Shown piece after piece: positions 7,804-15,659 of a stretch of DNA of 28,699 nt. Origin of the DNA: an uncultured Mycoplasmatota bacterium (GTDB lineage: Bacteria; Bacillota_I; Bacilli_A; RF39; UBA660); NCBI GenBank assembly GCA_900552975.1, contig UWSL01000005.1, positions 1 through 28,699 of the forward strand, read 5' to 3'. The translations under genes were made by a program, and so were the position numbers. Within the stretch, counting starts at the first letter, position 1. Every line of letters begins with the position of its first letter. A model generated the notes under the pieces. The model did no database searches. It worked only from the letters and a program-made list of their open reading frames with translations, and was not told the origin of the DNA.

Positions 7804-9220
7804 AATTTTCAGTTTCTTGAATTTTTAAGAAGTTTGTATGAGCATCTTGAGGGAAACCTCCAACTACACAAACTAAGTCATTTTTTTCTAAGTTAAGAAT
7901 TTCTTTAGCAGCTAAAACACCATTCTTAACGATATCGTCTGTATCACTATACATAGGAACAATCTTTGTATAAACTCCCCATTTTAATGCTAAACGATGA
8001 GCAACTTGTTCATCAGTAGTAGTTGCAATAATAAATGAATTTGGTCTTAAAGAAGAAATATCTAAAGCAGTCTTACCAGTTAATGTAGAAGCAACAATTG
8101 CTTTAATAGGTAAATCTTGAGAAGCTGCAACAGCACATTTGGCAATTGTATTATGTATTTCAGTACCAGTTAATTTATAATCATCTAAGTTATATTTAGT
8201 GATTTTTTCAACATTTTCACAAATGCTAGTCATTGTACTAATTGTTTCAACAGGGTAGTTACCGATTGTTGTTTCATCACTAGTCATAATAGCATCACAG
8301 CCGGCTATAACAGCATGAGATACATCTGTAACTTCAGCATTAGTAGGTCTAATATTTGTTTTCATAGAATACATCATTTGTGTAGCCATGATTACACCTT
8401 TACCATAACTATGACACATATCAATCATTTGTTGTTGATATAAAGGTAAGTTTTCAACACCAGTTTCAATACCTAGGTCACCACGAGCAACCATAATATA
8501 ATCAGATTCTTTAACAATTTCTTCTAGATTATCCATTGCATATTGAGTTTCAACCTTTGAGATAATAGGCATATCAGGTTTACCATATTTACGGCATAAA
8601 TCTTTAACTTGACGAATATCATCAGCACTATTAACAAATGAAATAGCTAAGTAATCACCGTTTTTATCGCAAGCATATTTAATGTCTTCTTCATCTTTTT
8701 CTGATACATAAGGTACATTTAATTTAATACCAGGCATACATACACCACGACGAGATTTAATTACACCTGAATTTTGAATTTCACATGTAACACCATCTTC
8801 TTCAATAGAAGTTACAATTAACTTATAAAAACCATCATCTAATAAGATAACTGAACCAACATTTAAATCTTTTAATACATTTGGATAGTTTAACTTAATA
8901 GCACTAGCTGTACCATCGTGTTGATCTTCACCATCAGATTCTAGGATTCTAATAGTTGCACCTTTAACAAGTTCAATTTTGTCATCAACAAATGAACAAG
9001 TTCTTAAATCAGGTCCTTTAGTATCATATAAGATAGCAATATTAGCACCTAATTCATCATTAGCACGCTTTACTAAATCTTCATCAATTTTTCTTTCTTC
9101 TAATGTTGCATGAGAAAAGTTGATTCTAGCAACATTCATACCTGCTTCTACAATTCCTTTGAATTTTTCCCAATCTTGAGTAGCAGGACCAATACTACAA
9201 ATTATTTTTGTCTTTTTCAT
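7802..9220 (-). CDS. pyk: Pyruvate kinase
   Basis: It converts phosphoenolpyruvate and ADP to pyruvate and ATP in glycolysis. Visible motifs: KIICSIGPAT at the N-terminus, ARINFSHA, DTKGPDLRT, the active-site Lys222 and metal ligand Glu224 in IISKVETQ, and RGDLGIE (246-252). MATQMMYSM follows, then a C-terminal regulatory domain to residue 472, with no PEP-utiliser extension. It is somewhat divergent: SDETTIGNYPVE replaces the common SGETAxGxYPVE, MMYSM replaces MLESM, and KVETQ replaces KIEN. All core catalytic residues are present, so it should be active. The start has a perfect AGGAGG seven bases away, with its own promoter downstream of map. Confidence 0.95.
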   Translation of the reverse strand: MKKTKIICSIGPATQDWEKFKGIVEAGMNVARINFSHATLEERKIDEDLVKRANDELGANIAILYDTKGPDLRTCSFVDDKIELVKGATIRILESDGEDQHDGTASAIKLNYPNVLKDLNVGSVILLDDGFYKLIVTSIEEDGVTCEIQNSGVIKSRRGVCMPGIKLNVPYVSEKDEEDIKYACDKNGDYLAISFVNSADDIRQVKDLCRKYGKPDMPIISKVETQYAMDNLEEIVKESDYIMVARGDLGIETGVENLPLYQQQMIDMCHSYGKGVIMATQMMYSMKTNIRPTNAEVTDVSHAVIAGCDAIMTSDETTIGNYPVETISTMTSICENVEKITKYNLDDYKLTGTEIHNTIAKCAVAASQDLPIKAIVASTLTGKTALDISSLRPNSFIIATTTDEQVAHRLALKWGVYTKIVPMYSDTDDIVKNGVLAAKEILNLEKNDLVCVVGGFPQDAHTNFLKIQETEN

Positions 9221-9247
9221 AAACTCCTCCTAAAAAATAACTTCCTA

Positions 9248-9276
9248 ATTCTAACATTATTTTTATTATTTGTAAA
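9248..9276 (-). promoter_or_regulatory. Promoter of pyk
   Basis: Reading the minus strand: TTTACA (9276-9271), exactly 17 bases, TAGAAT (9253-9248), with TGT just before the -10 hexamer (extended -10). It lies in the 75-base gap between map and pyk, so pyk need not depend on map transcription. Confidence 0.68.
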
Positions 9277-9295
9277 TAATTTCTATATTATATTT

Positions 9296-10075
9296 TTATT
9301 TAACGATGTCTTCTGGATCAAGTTCTACATCACGTCTTGTTAAAATTTCATACCCGTCATCCAAAACTAAAACTGTATGTTCAAAATGAGCACTATTTTT
9401 ACCATCATCAGTTTTAATTGTCCAATCATCATCTAACATATAAATATCAGCTGTTCCTAAATTTAACATTGGTTCAACAGCAATAACATTACCAGTATGT
9501 AAAACAGGACCTTTTCTTTCTTTACCATAGTTTGGCACATCTGGTTCCATATGTACTTTATCACCGACACCATGTCCAACTAGTTGTTTAACAACGCCTA
9601 AATTATATTTATGAGCTACTTTTGAAACCGCATGGCCTATATCACCAGTTGTACATCCATCGTGAATAGCTCCAAGACCGGCCATCAAAGCTTCTTCAGT
9701 TTCTTTTAATAACTTTTTGTTTTTTTCGCTACCTTCACCAACAATGTATGTCCAAGCTGAATCACCATGATATCCTTTGTAACAAGCTCCAATATCAAGT
9801 TTTAAAACATCGCCTTCCTTTAATTTGCGATGAGATGGTATACCATGAACAACTTCATCATTAACGCTTATACAAATTTCCCCAGGAAACCCATATAATC
9901 CTTCAAATGAACATGTACATCCTTTACTCAAAATAAATTTCTTTGCAAGACGAGCTAGTTCTTTCGTTGTAATCCCAGGTTTAATAAACTGTTGTAAATA
10001 CTTATGAGTAAGTCCAACAATTCGACCAGCTTCTCTTAATTTATCGATTTCTTCATCATTTCTGACTATAATCAT
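9296..10075 (-). CDS. map: Methionine aminopeptidase, type I
   Basis: It removes the initiator Met from nascent proteins and is an essential metalloenzyme. All ligands of the two-metal site are visible: D94 (LKLDIGA), D105 (YHGDSAW), H168 (VGHGVG), E201 (VEPMLN) and E232 (FEHTVLV), with the substrate-pocket H78 (VVHGIP). The length of 259 is typical of type Ia enzymes without an N-terminal zinc-finger extension. The start follows GAGGGA in the minus-strand reading. It usually sits beside adk/secY in Firmicutes but here precedes pyk, so its position is unusual. Confidence 0.95.
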   Translation of the reverse strand: MIIVRNDEEIDKLREAGRIVGLTHKYLQQFIKPGITTKELARLAKKFILSKGCTCSFEGLYGFPGEICISVNDEVVHGIPSHRKLKEGDVLKLDIGACYKGYHGDSAWTYIVGEGSEKNKKLLKETEEALMAGLGAIHDGCTTGDIGHAVSKVAHKYNLGVVKQLVGHGVGDKVHMEPDVPNYGKERKGPVLHTGNVIAVEPMLNLGTADIYMLDDDWTIKTDDGKNSAHFEHTVLVLDDGYEILTRRDVELDPEDIVK

Positions 10076-10097
10076 TTACATCCCTCAATTCAGTAGT

Positions 10098-10117
10098 ATT
10101 ATACATCAATTGTATAA
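10098..10117 (-). promoter_or_regulatory. Probable map promoter -10 overlapped by an inverted repeat
   Basis: On the minus strand TATAAT (10103-10098) lies 23 bases before the map start codon. It overlaps the inverted repeat TTATACA-N5-TGTATAA (10099-10117). No good -35 hexamer is seen at 16-18 bases, which would suit an activator-dependent or repressed promoter, but low sequence complexity makes this uncertain. Confidence 0.42.
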
Positions 10118-10156
10118 ATAATTCCATATTCTCTAATCTATCTTTTAAAATATTCT

Positions 10157-10188
10157 AAAAGAAAACTACATTACTATAAATGTAGTTT
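10157..10188 (-). terminator. Terminator of the 10174-10959 gene
   Basis: AAACTACATT (10163-10172) pairs perfectly with AATGTAGTTT (10179-10188) around a six-base loop. On the minus strand it is followed by TCTTTT. The hairpin includes the last codons and stop of the gene. Confidence 0.6.
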
Positions 10189-10959
10189 AAAAAATCTAAC
10201 ATTAGCTATCTGTCCAATCAATGTCATATCATCTAATAACCAAGTACTATCTTGCTTAATAGCTCTTTTTAATACTAAGGCATATTCTGAAATAAATTTA
10301 GTTTCTTCATCATTAAATTTTCCTTCAATTGTACTAAAAACACAATCAATATTACTAACTCTCAATCTAACTACTAATGAAACTTCATCATTTTTTCTAA
10401 ACATTCCTCCAATTTGAAAATCAAGCAATCTAACATCTTTTATAATATTAGTTAATTTGCACATCATCATTGAAGCAAGACGACTAGCGTAAACATCATA
10501 TAAATCCTTTGTTAAATACTTCCTAAAATTTTCTATTTTGTAATTAGACCAAACTTCTTGAATTTCACAATACATTTTATATACTAGTGTTTGCAATTCA
10601 TCTTCATCAAAGTTTGGTATAACTTTACTAATTTCTTCATAACTATATGGAATATTTTCCCTTTTCATTTTCCAAGTAAATTTTATTTTACTAATCAAAG
10701 AGAAAAAAATATATTTAATAATGTGACACATAAGATAGAGTAGAAGTCCAATTCCATATACTGCAGCAAAAAATAAACCACATCCAACAAAAATTCCTAT
10801 TATAAGTAAAACAACTCCCATTGATGCAATTAATCCTATAAGCGAAAAAATATAGCTCGTATAATTACTCCCCATTAAAACTTTTTCTGATCCGTTAAGA
10901 CATATACTACAAATACATATCAAAAAAAATAATCCTATTAATATTCTTTTCTTTTTCAT
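10174..10959 (-). CDS. Membrane protein with Tim44-like C-terminal domain, no zinc ribbon
   Basis: The N-terminus has a signal-like hydrophobic stretch (about 5-21) and two or three membrane helices (about 35-95), then a basic stretch (KIKFTWKMKRE) indicating that what follows is cytoplasmic. From about residue 105 it matches the five proteins at 22639-27341: IPNFDEDELQTLVYKMYCEIQEVWSNY parallels their (I/L)xDFDExxFxxxxxxxYKxIQIAWMNF, and LTKDLYDVYASRL parallels TTDELYNTYxSQL. This is the Tim44-like fold, an NTF2-like alpha/beta pocket that in mitochondria anchors import motors. This member lacks the SGFDGSYDSG motif, the Ser-rich tract and the C-terminal Cys4 ribbon, so it is a distant, simplified relative placed alone on the other strand. 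The ribosome binding site is weak (GTGAG). Substrate and partner are unknown. Confidence 0.62.
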   Translation of the reverse strand: MKKKRILIGLFFLICICSICLNGSEKVLMGSNYTSYIFSLIGLIASMGVVLLIIGIFVGCGLFFAAVYGIGLLLYLMCHIIKYIFFSLISKIKFTWKMKRENIPYSYEEISKVIPNFDEDELQTLVYKMYCEIQEVWSNYKIENFRKYLTKDLYDVYASRLASMMMCKLTNIIKDVRLLDFQIGGMFRKNDEVSLVVRLRVSNIDCVFSTIEGKFNDEETKFISEYALVLKRAIKQDSTWLLDDMTLIGQIANVRFFKLHL

Positions 10960-10993
10960 AAAATCACACTCACCAAATTACTATTCTTTCTAC

Positions 10994-11022
10994 ATTGTAC
11001 AATAGGCAATCTTAAAGAACAA
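10994..11022 (-). promoter_or_regulatory. Probable promoter of the 10174-10959 gene, with palindrome
   Basis: On the minus strand: TTGTTC (11022-11017), 17 bases, TACAAT (10999-10994). The -10 lies within a perfect 10-base palindrome, ATTGTACAAT (10994-11003). The start codon is 35 bases downstream of the hexamer. Confidence 0.5.
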
Positions 11023-11040
11023 TATTTTTTAAAAATTAAA

Positions 11041-11072
11041 GTAGCAAAGAAAAAAAGTAGCAAAGAAAAAAC
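11041..11072 (+). repeat. Two-copy 16-bp tandem repeat in a divergent intergenic region
   Basis: GTAGCAAAGAAAAAAA (11041-11056) is followed directly by GTAGCAAAGAAAAAAC (11057-11072), differing only in the last base. It lies between the divergent genes at 10959 and 11139, upstream of both. It is either slippage or a paired binding site. Confidence 0.75.
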
Positions 11073-11138
11073 AATAAAAAATTATGTACAAAAAATAAGC
11101 TAAGTGTGTTACCATTATTATAGTAGGGAAGTGTGAGT

Positions 11139-12038
11139 ATGAAAAAAGTAGCCATCGGTCATATAATTATTTTATGTTTAAGTATGTTAATGCTTATCAT
11201 AACTTTGTTAGGAGGATTTTCATCCCCCAAATCAGCTAGTGATTATCAAACTATTGCATTCTTTTCAAAATTCGTAGCTTTAAGCATAGTATGTAGTTTG
11301 TCTTTGTATTTTGTCTTTGCTCTGCTTATTAATGAAGAACATGAAAATTTTACTTATATAAGCCTAGTTGTTACTATTATTTATTTTCTTTTAAGTCTTT
11401 TTAGTGGAAGTTCTCAAATTATGTCTTCAATTTGTGGCTTTTTTGGCAATATATTAGTGGTACTTACTATAGATATGGCAATTTTCTCTGTTAAAACCCA
11501 GAGTACATTTCATGATAATTATAAAAAAATCTTAGCTTTAGTAACCTCAATTGTTTATTTAATGTGTACTTTTACTAAAGTAGACGTAGCTAATAATATA
11601 ATGAATAATGTTTTATTTGCAGGTCTTTTTGGCAGTAGCGAAGAAACATCTTTAATTTCTAATTTTTTAATTGTCTTAAGTTGTCTTTGCTTTTTAGGTG
11701 TTTTATTAAATCCTGTTATAGCTTATTTAACATCTAATTCTAGCTTTGTTCCATCTTCCATAAACCAAAAAGCTTTTGAAATGTTTCAGCAACAAAAAAA
11801 CGTACAAGGACTTGTTAATCAAGCTGTAGCACCTATAGCGGCATCTCAACCAATAAATACTAGTAATCAAGTATCTTCCCCTTTACCAAATCAAGTTGTT
11901 CCTAATGTTGAACAGCCTCAAGTAATTTCAAATCAAGAACAACCAAAGCAACAAGAAGTTTGTAATTTAAATGCTCAAAATGTTTCCCCACAACTTGCTT
12001 TTTTACTTCAACAAGATAATCAAAATAATTCTAAATAA
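11139..12038 (+). CDS. Six-helix membrane protein with Gln/Asn/Pro-rich cytoplasmic tail, unknown function
   Basis: I do not recognise a family. About six membrane helices fill residues 5-205. They are followed by a roughly 90-residue tail rich in Gln, Asn, Pro and Ser with repeated short phrases (QQQKNVQG, QVVPNVEQPQV, NQEQPKQQE). The tail is probably disordered and cytoplasmic. The start is the ATG at 11139 with AGGGA nine bases upstream; the upstream in-frame GTG at 11133 is only three bases from that site. It is divergent from the Tim44-like gene and ends in its own terminator, so it is probably monocistronic. No enzymatic motif is visible. Confidence 0.7.
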   Translation: MKKVAIGHIIILCLSMLMLIITLLGGFSSPKSASDYQTIAFFSKFVALSIVCSLSLYFVFALLINEEHENFTYISLVVTIIYFLLSLFSGSSQIMSSICGFFGNILVVLTIDMAIFSVKTQSTFHDNYKKILALVTSIVYLMCTFTKVDVANNIMNNVLFAGLFGSSEETSLISNFLIVLSCLCFLGVLLNPVIAYLTSNSSFVPSSINQKAFEMFQQQKNVQGLVNQAVAPIAASQPINTSNQVSSPLPNQVVPNVEQPQVISNQEQPKQQEVCNLNAQNVSPQLAFLLQQDNQNNSK

Positions 12039-12063
12039 ACAAACTGCAAAGTTTGTTTTTTTA
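12037..12063 (+). terminator. Intrinsic terminator with GCAA tetraloop
   Basis: AAACAAACT arm (12037-12045) and AGTTTGTTT arm (12050-12058) around the stable GNRA-type loop GCAA, then a T run. It starts at the stop codon of the 11139 gene. Confidence 0.85.
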
Positions 12064-12119
12064 AAAAAAGGAATATCCTAACCTAACTATAATATATGTA
12101 GTGTAGAGAAGTAATTTCA

Positions 12120-12148
12120 TTGACAAGCTATTTTACCAAGTGTATCAT
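12120..12148 (+). promoter_or_regulatory. Consensus promoter of the ABC transporter gene
   Basis: TTGACA (12120-12125), exactly 17 bases, TATCAT (12143-12148) preceded by TG. The ABC gene ATG is 31 bases further on. The open frame of that gene extends back through this promoter from a TTG at 12120, so the longer reading is not used. A separate TATAAT at 12088-12093 without a clear -35 may be a second, weaker promoter. Confidence 0.72.
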
Positions 12149-12179
12149 TAAAATGACAAAAATTACTAGGGAGGTATAT

Positions 12180-14732
12180 ATGTTAGAATTAAAAAAAATA
12201 ACTAAAGAATATGATGTTGCAGGTCTTAAACAGCTTGCCTTAAATAAAATAAATATTAAATTTCGTCAAAATGAATTTGTTTCAATTTTGGGCCAAAGTG
12301 GTAGTGGTAAAACTACAATGTTAAATATTATTGGTAGCTTAGATAAATATACAACAGGTGACTTAATAATAAATGGTATTTCTACAAAAAAATATACCGA
12401 TCATGATTGGGATATTTATCGTAATCACCGCGTCGGCTTTGTTTTCCAAAGCTATAATTTGATACCTCACCAGACAGCTCTTCAAAATGTTGAACTAGCT
12501 TTAACCCTTTCTGGAATTGGCAAAGAAGAACGTCGTAAACGTGCCATAGCTGTTTTAAAAAAAGTTGGCTTAGAAAAACAAATCAACAAAAGACCTAACC
12601 AAATGTCTGGAGGGCAGATGCAACGAATTGCTATTGCTCGTGCTCTAGTAAATGATCCAGATATTCTTTTAGCTGATGAACCAACCGGTGCACTAGATTC
12701 TGAAACTAGTCTTCAAGTTATGGACTTACTAAAAGAAATAGCTAAAGAAAAACTGGTAATAATGGTTACCCATAACCCTGAATTAGCCATTAATTATTCA
12801 ACTCGTATCGTTAAACTTTTAGATGGTAAAATAATTGATGATACCAACCCTTTTAATGGTGAAGAACAAATTAAGGAAGTTAGAGAAAATAAGAGCAAAG
12901 CCAAAACATCAATGAATTTTAAAACAGCTTTATCTCTAAGTCTAAATAACCTTATGACTAAAAAAGGTCGTACTCTTCTAACTTCATTTGCAGGATCTAT
13001 TGGTATTATTGGTATTGCTTTAATCTTATCATTATCAAATGGTATACAAAAATATATTGAAAAAACCGAACAAGAAACTCTTGCATCATACCCGTTAACT
13101 ATTCAAAAAGAATCAATAGATATGTCAACATTACTCCAAACTCTAACAGGTCATCAAGAAACTAAAGAATATAATGACGATAAAATTCATTCCATAAATA
13201 TTATGGGAGACATGTTTACTACTGTAACTAAAGAAGTAAAAAGAAATAATCTAAAAGATTTTAAAAACTACCTTGAAAAAGAAAGTAAAATTAAAAATTA
13301 TACTTCATCAATTGAATATACTTATAACGTTCAAATGAACGTTTATAAAAGTGATTCTAACAAAGTAGTTCAAGTTAACCCAACAACTGTTTTAGATGCT
13401 ATCGGTATGTCCTCATCAGGTATCTCAAGTGCTTATAGTCCTTTTATGTCAAGTTATGATGTTTTCTATGAAATGCTTAATAATGAAGAATTAAATAAAA
13501 AAACATATGATGTCATTGAAGGAAGATGGCCTAAAAAATACAATGAAGTAGTACTTCTTGTTGATAAGAATAATCAAATATCTGACTACAGTTTATATAG
13601 CTTAGGTATCCTTGATCAAGATTACTTAAAAGAGCAATTTAACAACATGGTTAGTGGCAAAGATGTCAAATTTACTGAAAACACTTATGAACCTAAAGAT
13701 TTATTAAACTTAACATTTAAACTAGTTTTAAATACTGATTATTACAAAAAACAAAATGGTCTATGGTTAGATATGTCTAATGATGATAACTATATGAAAA
13801 AAGTTCTCGAAAATGCCGAAGAAATAAAAGTTGTCGGTATTATCAAACCAAATGATGAAGCTGTTACAGGTAATAATACTGCCGGTATGATAGGGTATAC
13901 TCATGAATTAATGGAACATTTAATTAATAAAACAAATGAACAAGAAATAGTTAAGGAACAACTTGAAAATCCTAAAATAAATGTTTTTACCAAAACAGAA
14001 TTTACTAATAATAAAGAATTCGATATGAACAATCTTAGTGCTGAACAACTAAAATATCTAAAAAATATGTCTCAAGTAGAATTAGCTGAATTTATGAAAT
14101 CATATTCTGAAAATCTTTCTTCAACTTATGAGCAAAATTTAACAAAACTTGGAATTGCGAGTATTGATGATCCTGATGGTATAAATATTTATCCTAAAGA
14201 TTTTGATTCTAAAGAAGAAATAACTTCAATAATTGATAAATATAATGAAGATAAAGAAGAACAAGATAAAATAAAATATACAGATATTGTTGGAATTATG
14301 ATGAGTTCTGTTTCAACTATCGTTAATGTTATTAGTAGTGTGTTAATTGCTTTTGTCGCTATTAGTTTAATTGTTTCATCCATTATGATTGCTATAATAA
14401 CTTATATTTCTGTAATTGAAAGAACCAAAGAAATCGGTATACTAAGAGCAATGGGAGCTTCTAAAAAAGATATTTCTCGTGTCTTTAATGCTGAAACTCT
14501 AATCGAAGGCTTATGTGCCGGCATATTAGGTATAATAGTAACAATCTTAATTAATATTCCTGCTAATATAATTATCAAAAAAGTAGTTAATATAAGTAAT
14601 TTATCTAAATTACCAGTTGCTGGTGCTATTATTTTAATTATTATAAGCGTTTTACTTACGGTACTTGCTGGCTTTATTCCCGCTAAAATAGCTTCCAAAA
14701 AAGATCCAGTTGAAGCTTTAAGAACAGAATAA
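12180..14732 (+). CDS. MacB-type ABC transporter, fused ATPase and FtsX-fold permease
   Basis: The first 230 residues are an ABC ATPase of the LolD/MacB class: Walker A GQSGSGKTT (K44), Q-loop FQSYNL, signature MSGGQMQRIAIARA, Walker B ILLADEPTGALD and the H-loop THN. A linker leads to membrane helix 1 (about 266-288). An extracytoplasmic MacB-like domain of about 410 residues follows, then three C-terminal helices (about 715-742, 776-800, 811-836) with the FtsX-family cytoplasmic loop ERTKEIGILRAMGASKKDI. Members work as mechanotransmission machines exporting peptides or antibiotics or acting on lipoproteins; in Firmicutes they are often tied to bacitracin-like stress. The 850 residues make one half of a homodimer. 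GGGAGG lies five bases from the ATG. No two-component regulator adjoins it. The substrate is unknown. Confidence 0.88.
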   Translation: MLELKKITKEYDVAGLKQLALNKINIKFRQNEFVSILGQSGSGKTTMLNIIGSLDKYTTGDLIINGISTKKYTDHDWDIYRNHRVGFVFQSYNLIPHQTALQNVELALTLSGIGKEERRKRAIAVLKKVGLEKQINKRPNQMSGGQMQRIAIARALVNDPDILLADEPTGALDSETSLQVMDLLKEIAKEKLVIMVTHNPELAINYSTRIVKLLDGKIIDDTNPFNGEEQIKEVRENKSKAKTSMNFKTALSLSLNNLMTKKGRTLLTSFAGSIGIIGIALILSLSNGIQKYIEKTEQETLASYPLTIQKESIDMSTLLQTLTGHQETKEYNDDKIHSINIMGDMFTTVTKEVKRNNLKDFKNYLEKESKIKNYTSSIEYTYNVQMNVYKSDSNKVVQVNPTTVLDAIGMSSSGISSAYSPFMSSYDVFYEMLNNEELNKKTYDVIEGRWPKKYNEVVLLVDKNNQISDYSLYSLGILDQDYLKEQFNNMVSGKDVKFTENTYEPKDLLNLTFKLVLNTDYYKKQNGLWLDMSNDDNYMKKVLENAEEIKVVGIIKPNDEAVTGNNTAGMIGYTHELMEHLINKTNEQEIVKEQLENPKINVFTKTEFTNNKEFDMNNLSAEQLKYLKNMSQVELAEFMKSYSENLSSTYEQNLTKLGIASIDDPDGINIYPKDFDSKEEITSIIDKYNEDKEEQDKIKYTDIVGIMMSSVSTIVNVISSVLIAFVAISLIVSSIMIAIITYISVIERTKEIGILRAMGASKKDISRVFNAETLIEGLCAGILGIIVTILINIPANIIIKKVVNISNLSKLPVAGAIILIIISVLLTVLAGFIPAKIASKKDPVEALRTE

Positions 14733-14747
14733 AATCTGTTCTTTTTT
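14720..14747 (+). terminator. Intrinsic terminator of the ABC transporter gene
   Basis: AAGAACAGA (14720-14728) pairs with TCTGTTCTT (14735-14743) around ATAAAA, followed by T's. The left arm lies within the last codons and the stop codon is in the loop. Confidence 0.85.
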
Positions 14748-14790
14748 GTATAATTTGACTCGAAAAGACCAAACTATTAATACAACCATA

Positions 14791-14819
14791 TTGACTTAAC
14801 CAACTTAAAATCATATAAT
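14791..14819 (+). promoter_or_regulatory. Near-consensus promoter of the 14848 surface-protein gene
   Basis: TTGACT (14791-14796), exactly 17 bases, TATAAT (14814-14819). The ATG is 28 bases downstream of the -10. Confidence 0.75.
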
Positions 14820-14847
14820 AATTAAAAGAATAGAGAGTAGTGATTTC

Positions 14848-15543
14848 ATGAAAAAACAATATACTTACGCCCTAGTAGCTATTTTAGCCCTTTTACTTAC
14901 CGCTTCCACTTTTTTAAGCAAACAACTTATGACTCCTAAAGCCCAACCAATCACTATTGAAGAAGATTTATCTAATAATAATTTAAAAGGTCAAAAATCT
15001 TACGAAATAGATAATGATGACTTAAGTATGATAGATGATTCCGTTAAAAAAATATCATCTCCAGTATCATTAACAATAACTAACTATCAAAATACTGATG
15101 AAAACATAAGATATACTTATGAAATAACTATCGAAAATATTTCCGGAGCTTATAAAACTACTACAGGCAACGAAAGCAAATATTTAGTTTTTGATGCTAA
15201 AGGAAAGGCTAGAATAAATTTAAACAGCAATCAACATATAACTATTGAAGATTTACCAAGTGGTTCAAAATATACCATAAAACAAAATTCTGTCGATTCA
15301 TATCAAACAACTGCTAATAACTTAAATAGTAATACATATACTGCTACATTAACAGAATCTAACAAAATAATTTTTAACAATACCACAACACATGAAAATT
15401 TAATTAAAAATGAAGCAGATAGTAATCCTAATACTCTTGATCCAATCTTTATCTTAGGTATAACTTTTGTAATAGCAGCATTAGCATCAGTTATCTTAAT
15501 TTGCAAAAATAAAAAAACACCTCGTTACGAACAAGATTTATAA
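14848..15543 (+). CDS. Membrane-anchored surface protein with prealbumin/SpaA-like (pilin-type) domain
   Basis: It has an N-terminal signal or anchor helix (about 7-25), an acidic, Asn/Ser-rich linker and one beta-rich domain (about 70-180). A C-terminal membrane helix (about 200-221) and a basic tail (KNKKTPRYEQDL) complete it. The domain carries a pattern typical of Gram-positive pilin/Cna_B-like and DUF7601-type modules: TYEITIENISGAY, then ARINLNSNQHITIEDLPSG, SKYTIKQ, and a closing KIIFNNTT. In that group 'LPxGxxYxIxE' and a terminal 'FxN' strand frame an isopeptide-forming fold. The C-terminal layout resembles a sortase anchor without LPXTG, so it is probably held by its helix alone. 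It is monocistronic between promoter and terminator. A fibre-subunit or adhesin role is inferred. Confidence 0.62.
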   Translation: MKKQYTYALVAILALLLTASTFLSKQLMTPKAQPITIEEDLSNNNLKGQKSYEIDNDDLSMIDDSVKKISSPVSLTITNYQNTDENIRYTYEITIENISGAYKTTTGNESKYLVFDAKGKARINLNSNQHITIEDLPSGSKYTIKQNSVDSYQTTANNLNSNTYTATLTESNKIIFNNTTTHENLIKNEADSNPNTLDPIFILGITFVIAALASVILICKNKKTPRYEQDL

Positions 15544-15556
15544 TCTTGTTTTTTTT
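15530..15556 (+). terminator. Intrinsic terminator of the 14848 gene
   Basis: AACAAGATT (15530-15538) pairs with AATCTTGTT (15542-15550) around a short TAT loop, followed by six T's. The left arm is coding. Confidence 0.85.
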
Positions 15557-15613
15557 ACTATTTTAAAATAATAAAAAATATGATAAACTTGATTACAGAA
15601 TAGGATTGATTAC

Positions 15614-15658
15614 ATGGATAAAGATATTGTTGTCTTTAACGCGATAATAGAGGTGTAA
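15614..15658 (+). CDS. Possible 14-codon leader ORF upstream of the foldase-like gene
   Basis: ATG at 15614 with AGGA eight bases upstream encodes MDKDIVVFNAIIEV and stops at 15656-15658, one base before the ATG at 15660. The ribosome binding site of the next gene (AGAGGTG) lies inside its last codons, as expected for translational coupling. A possible -10 TATGAT at 15579-15584 would place it in the transcript. The peptide resembles nothing I know, and so short an ORF could be chance. Confidence 0.28.
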   Translation: MDKDIVVFNAIIEV

Positions 15659-15659
15659 T

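Noticed and set aside
9110..9343. 77-codon plus-strand ORF across the pyk start
   Set aside because: It runs antisense through the pyk N-terminus and its promoter and is Phe/Leu/Asn-rich from AT-rich DNA; no ribosome binding site.
14189..14698. Two minus-strand hydrophobic ORFs in the ABC permease end
   Set aside because: Complement of membrane-helix codons often gives open hydrophobic frames; the sense protein is certain.
14848..15543. Sortase-anchored LPXTG protein
   Set aside because: The segment before the last helix reads NPNTLDP, not an LPXTG variant, and no sortase is nearby.
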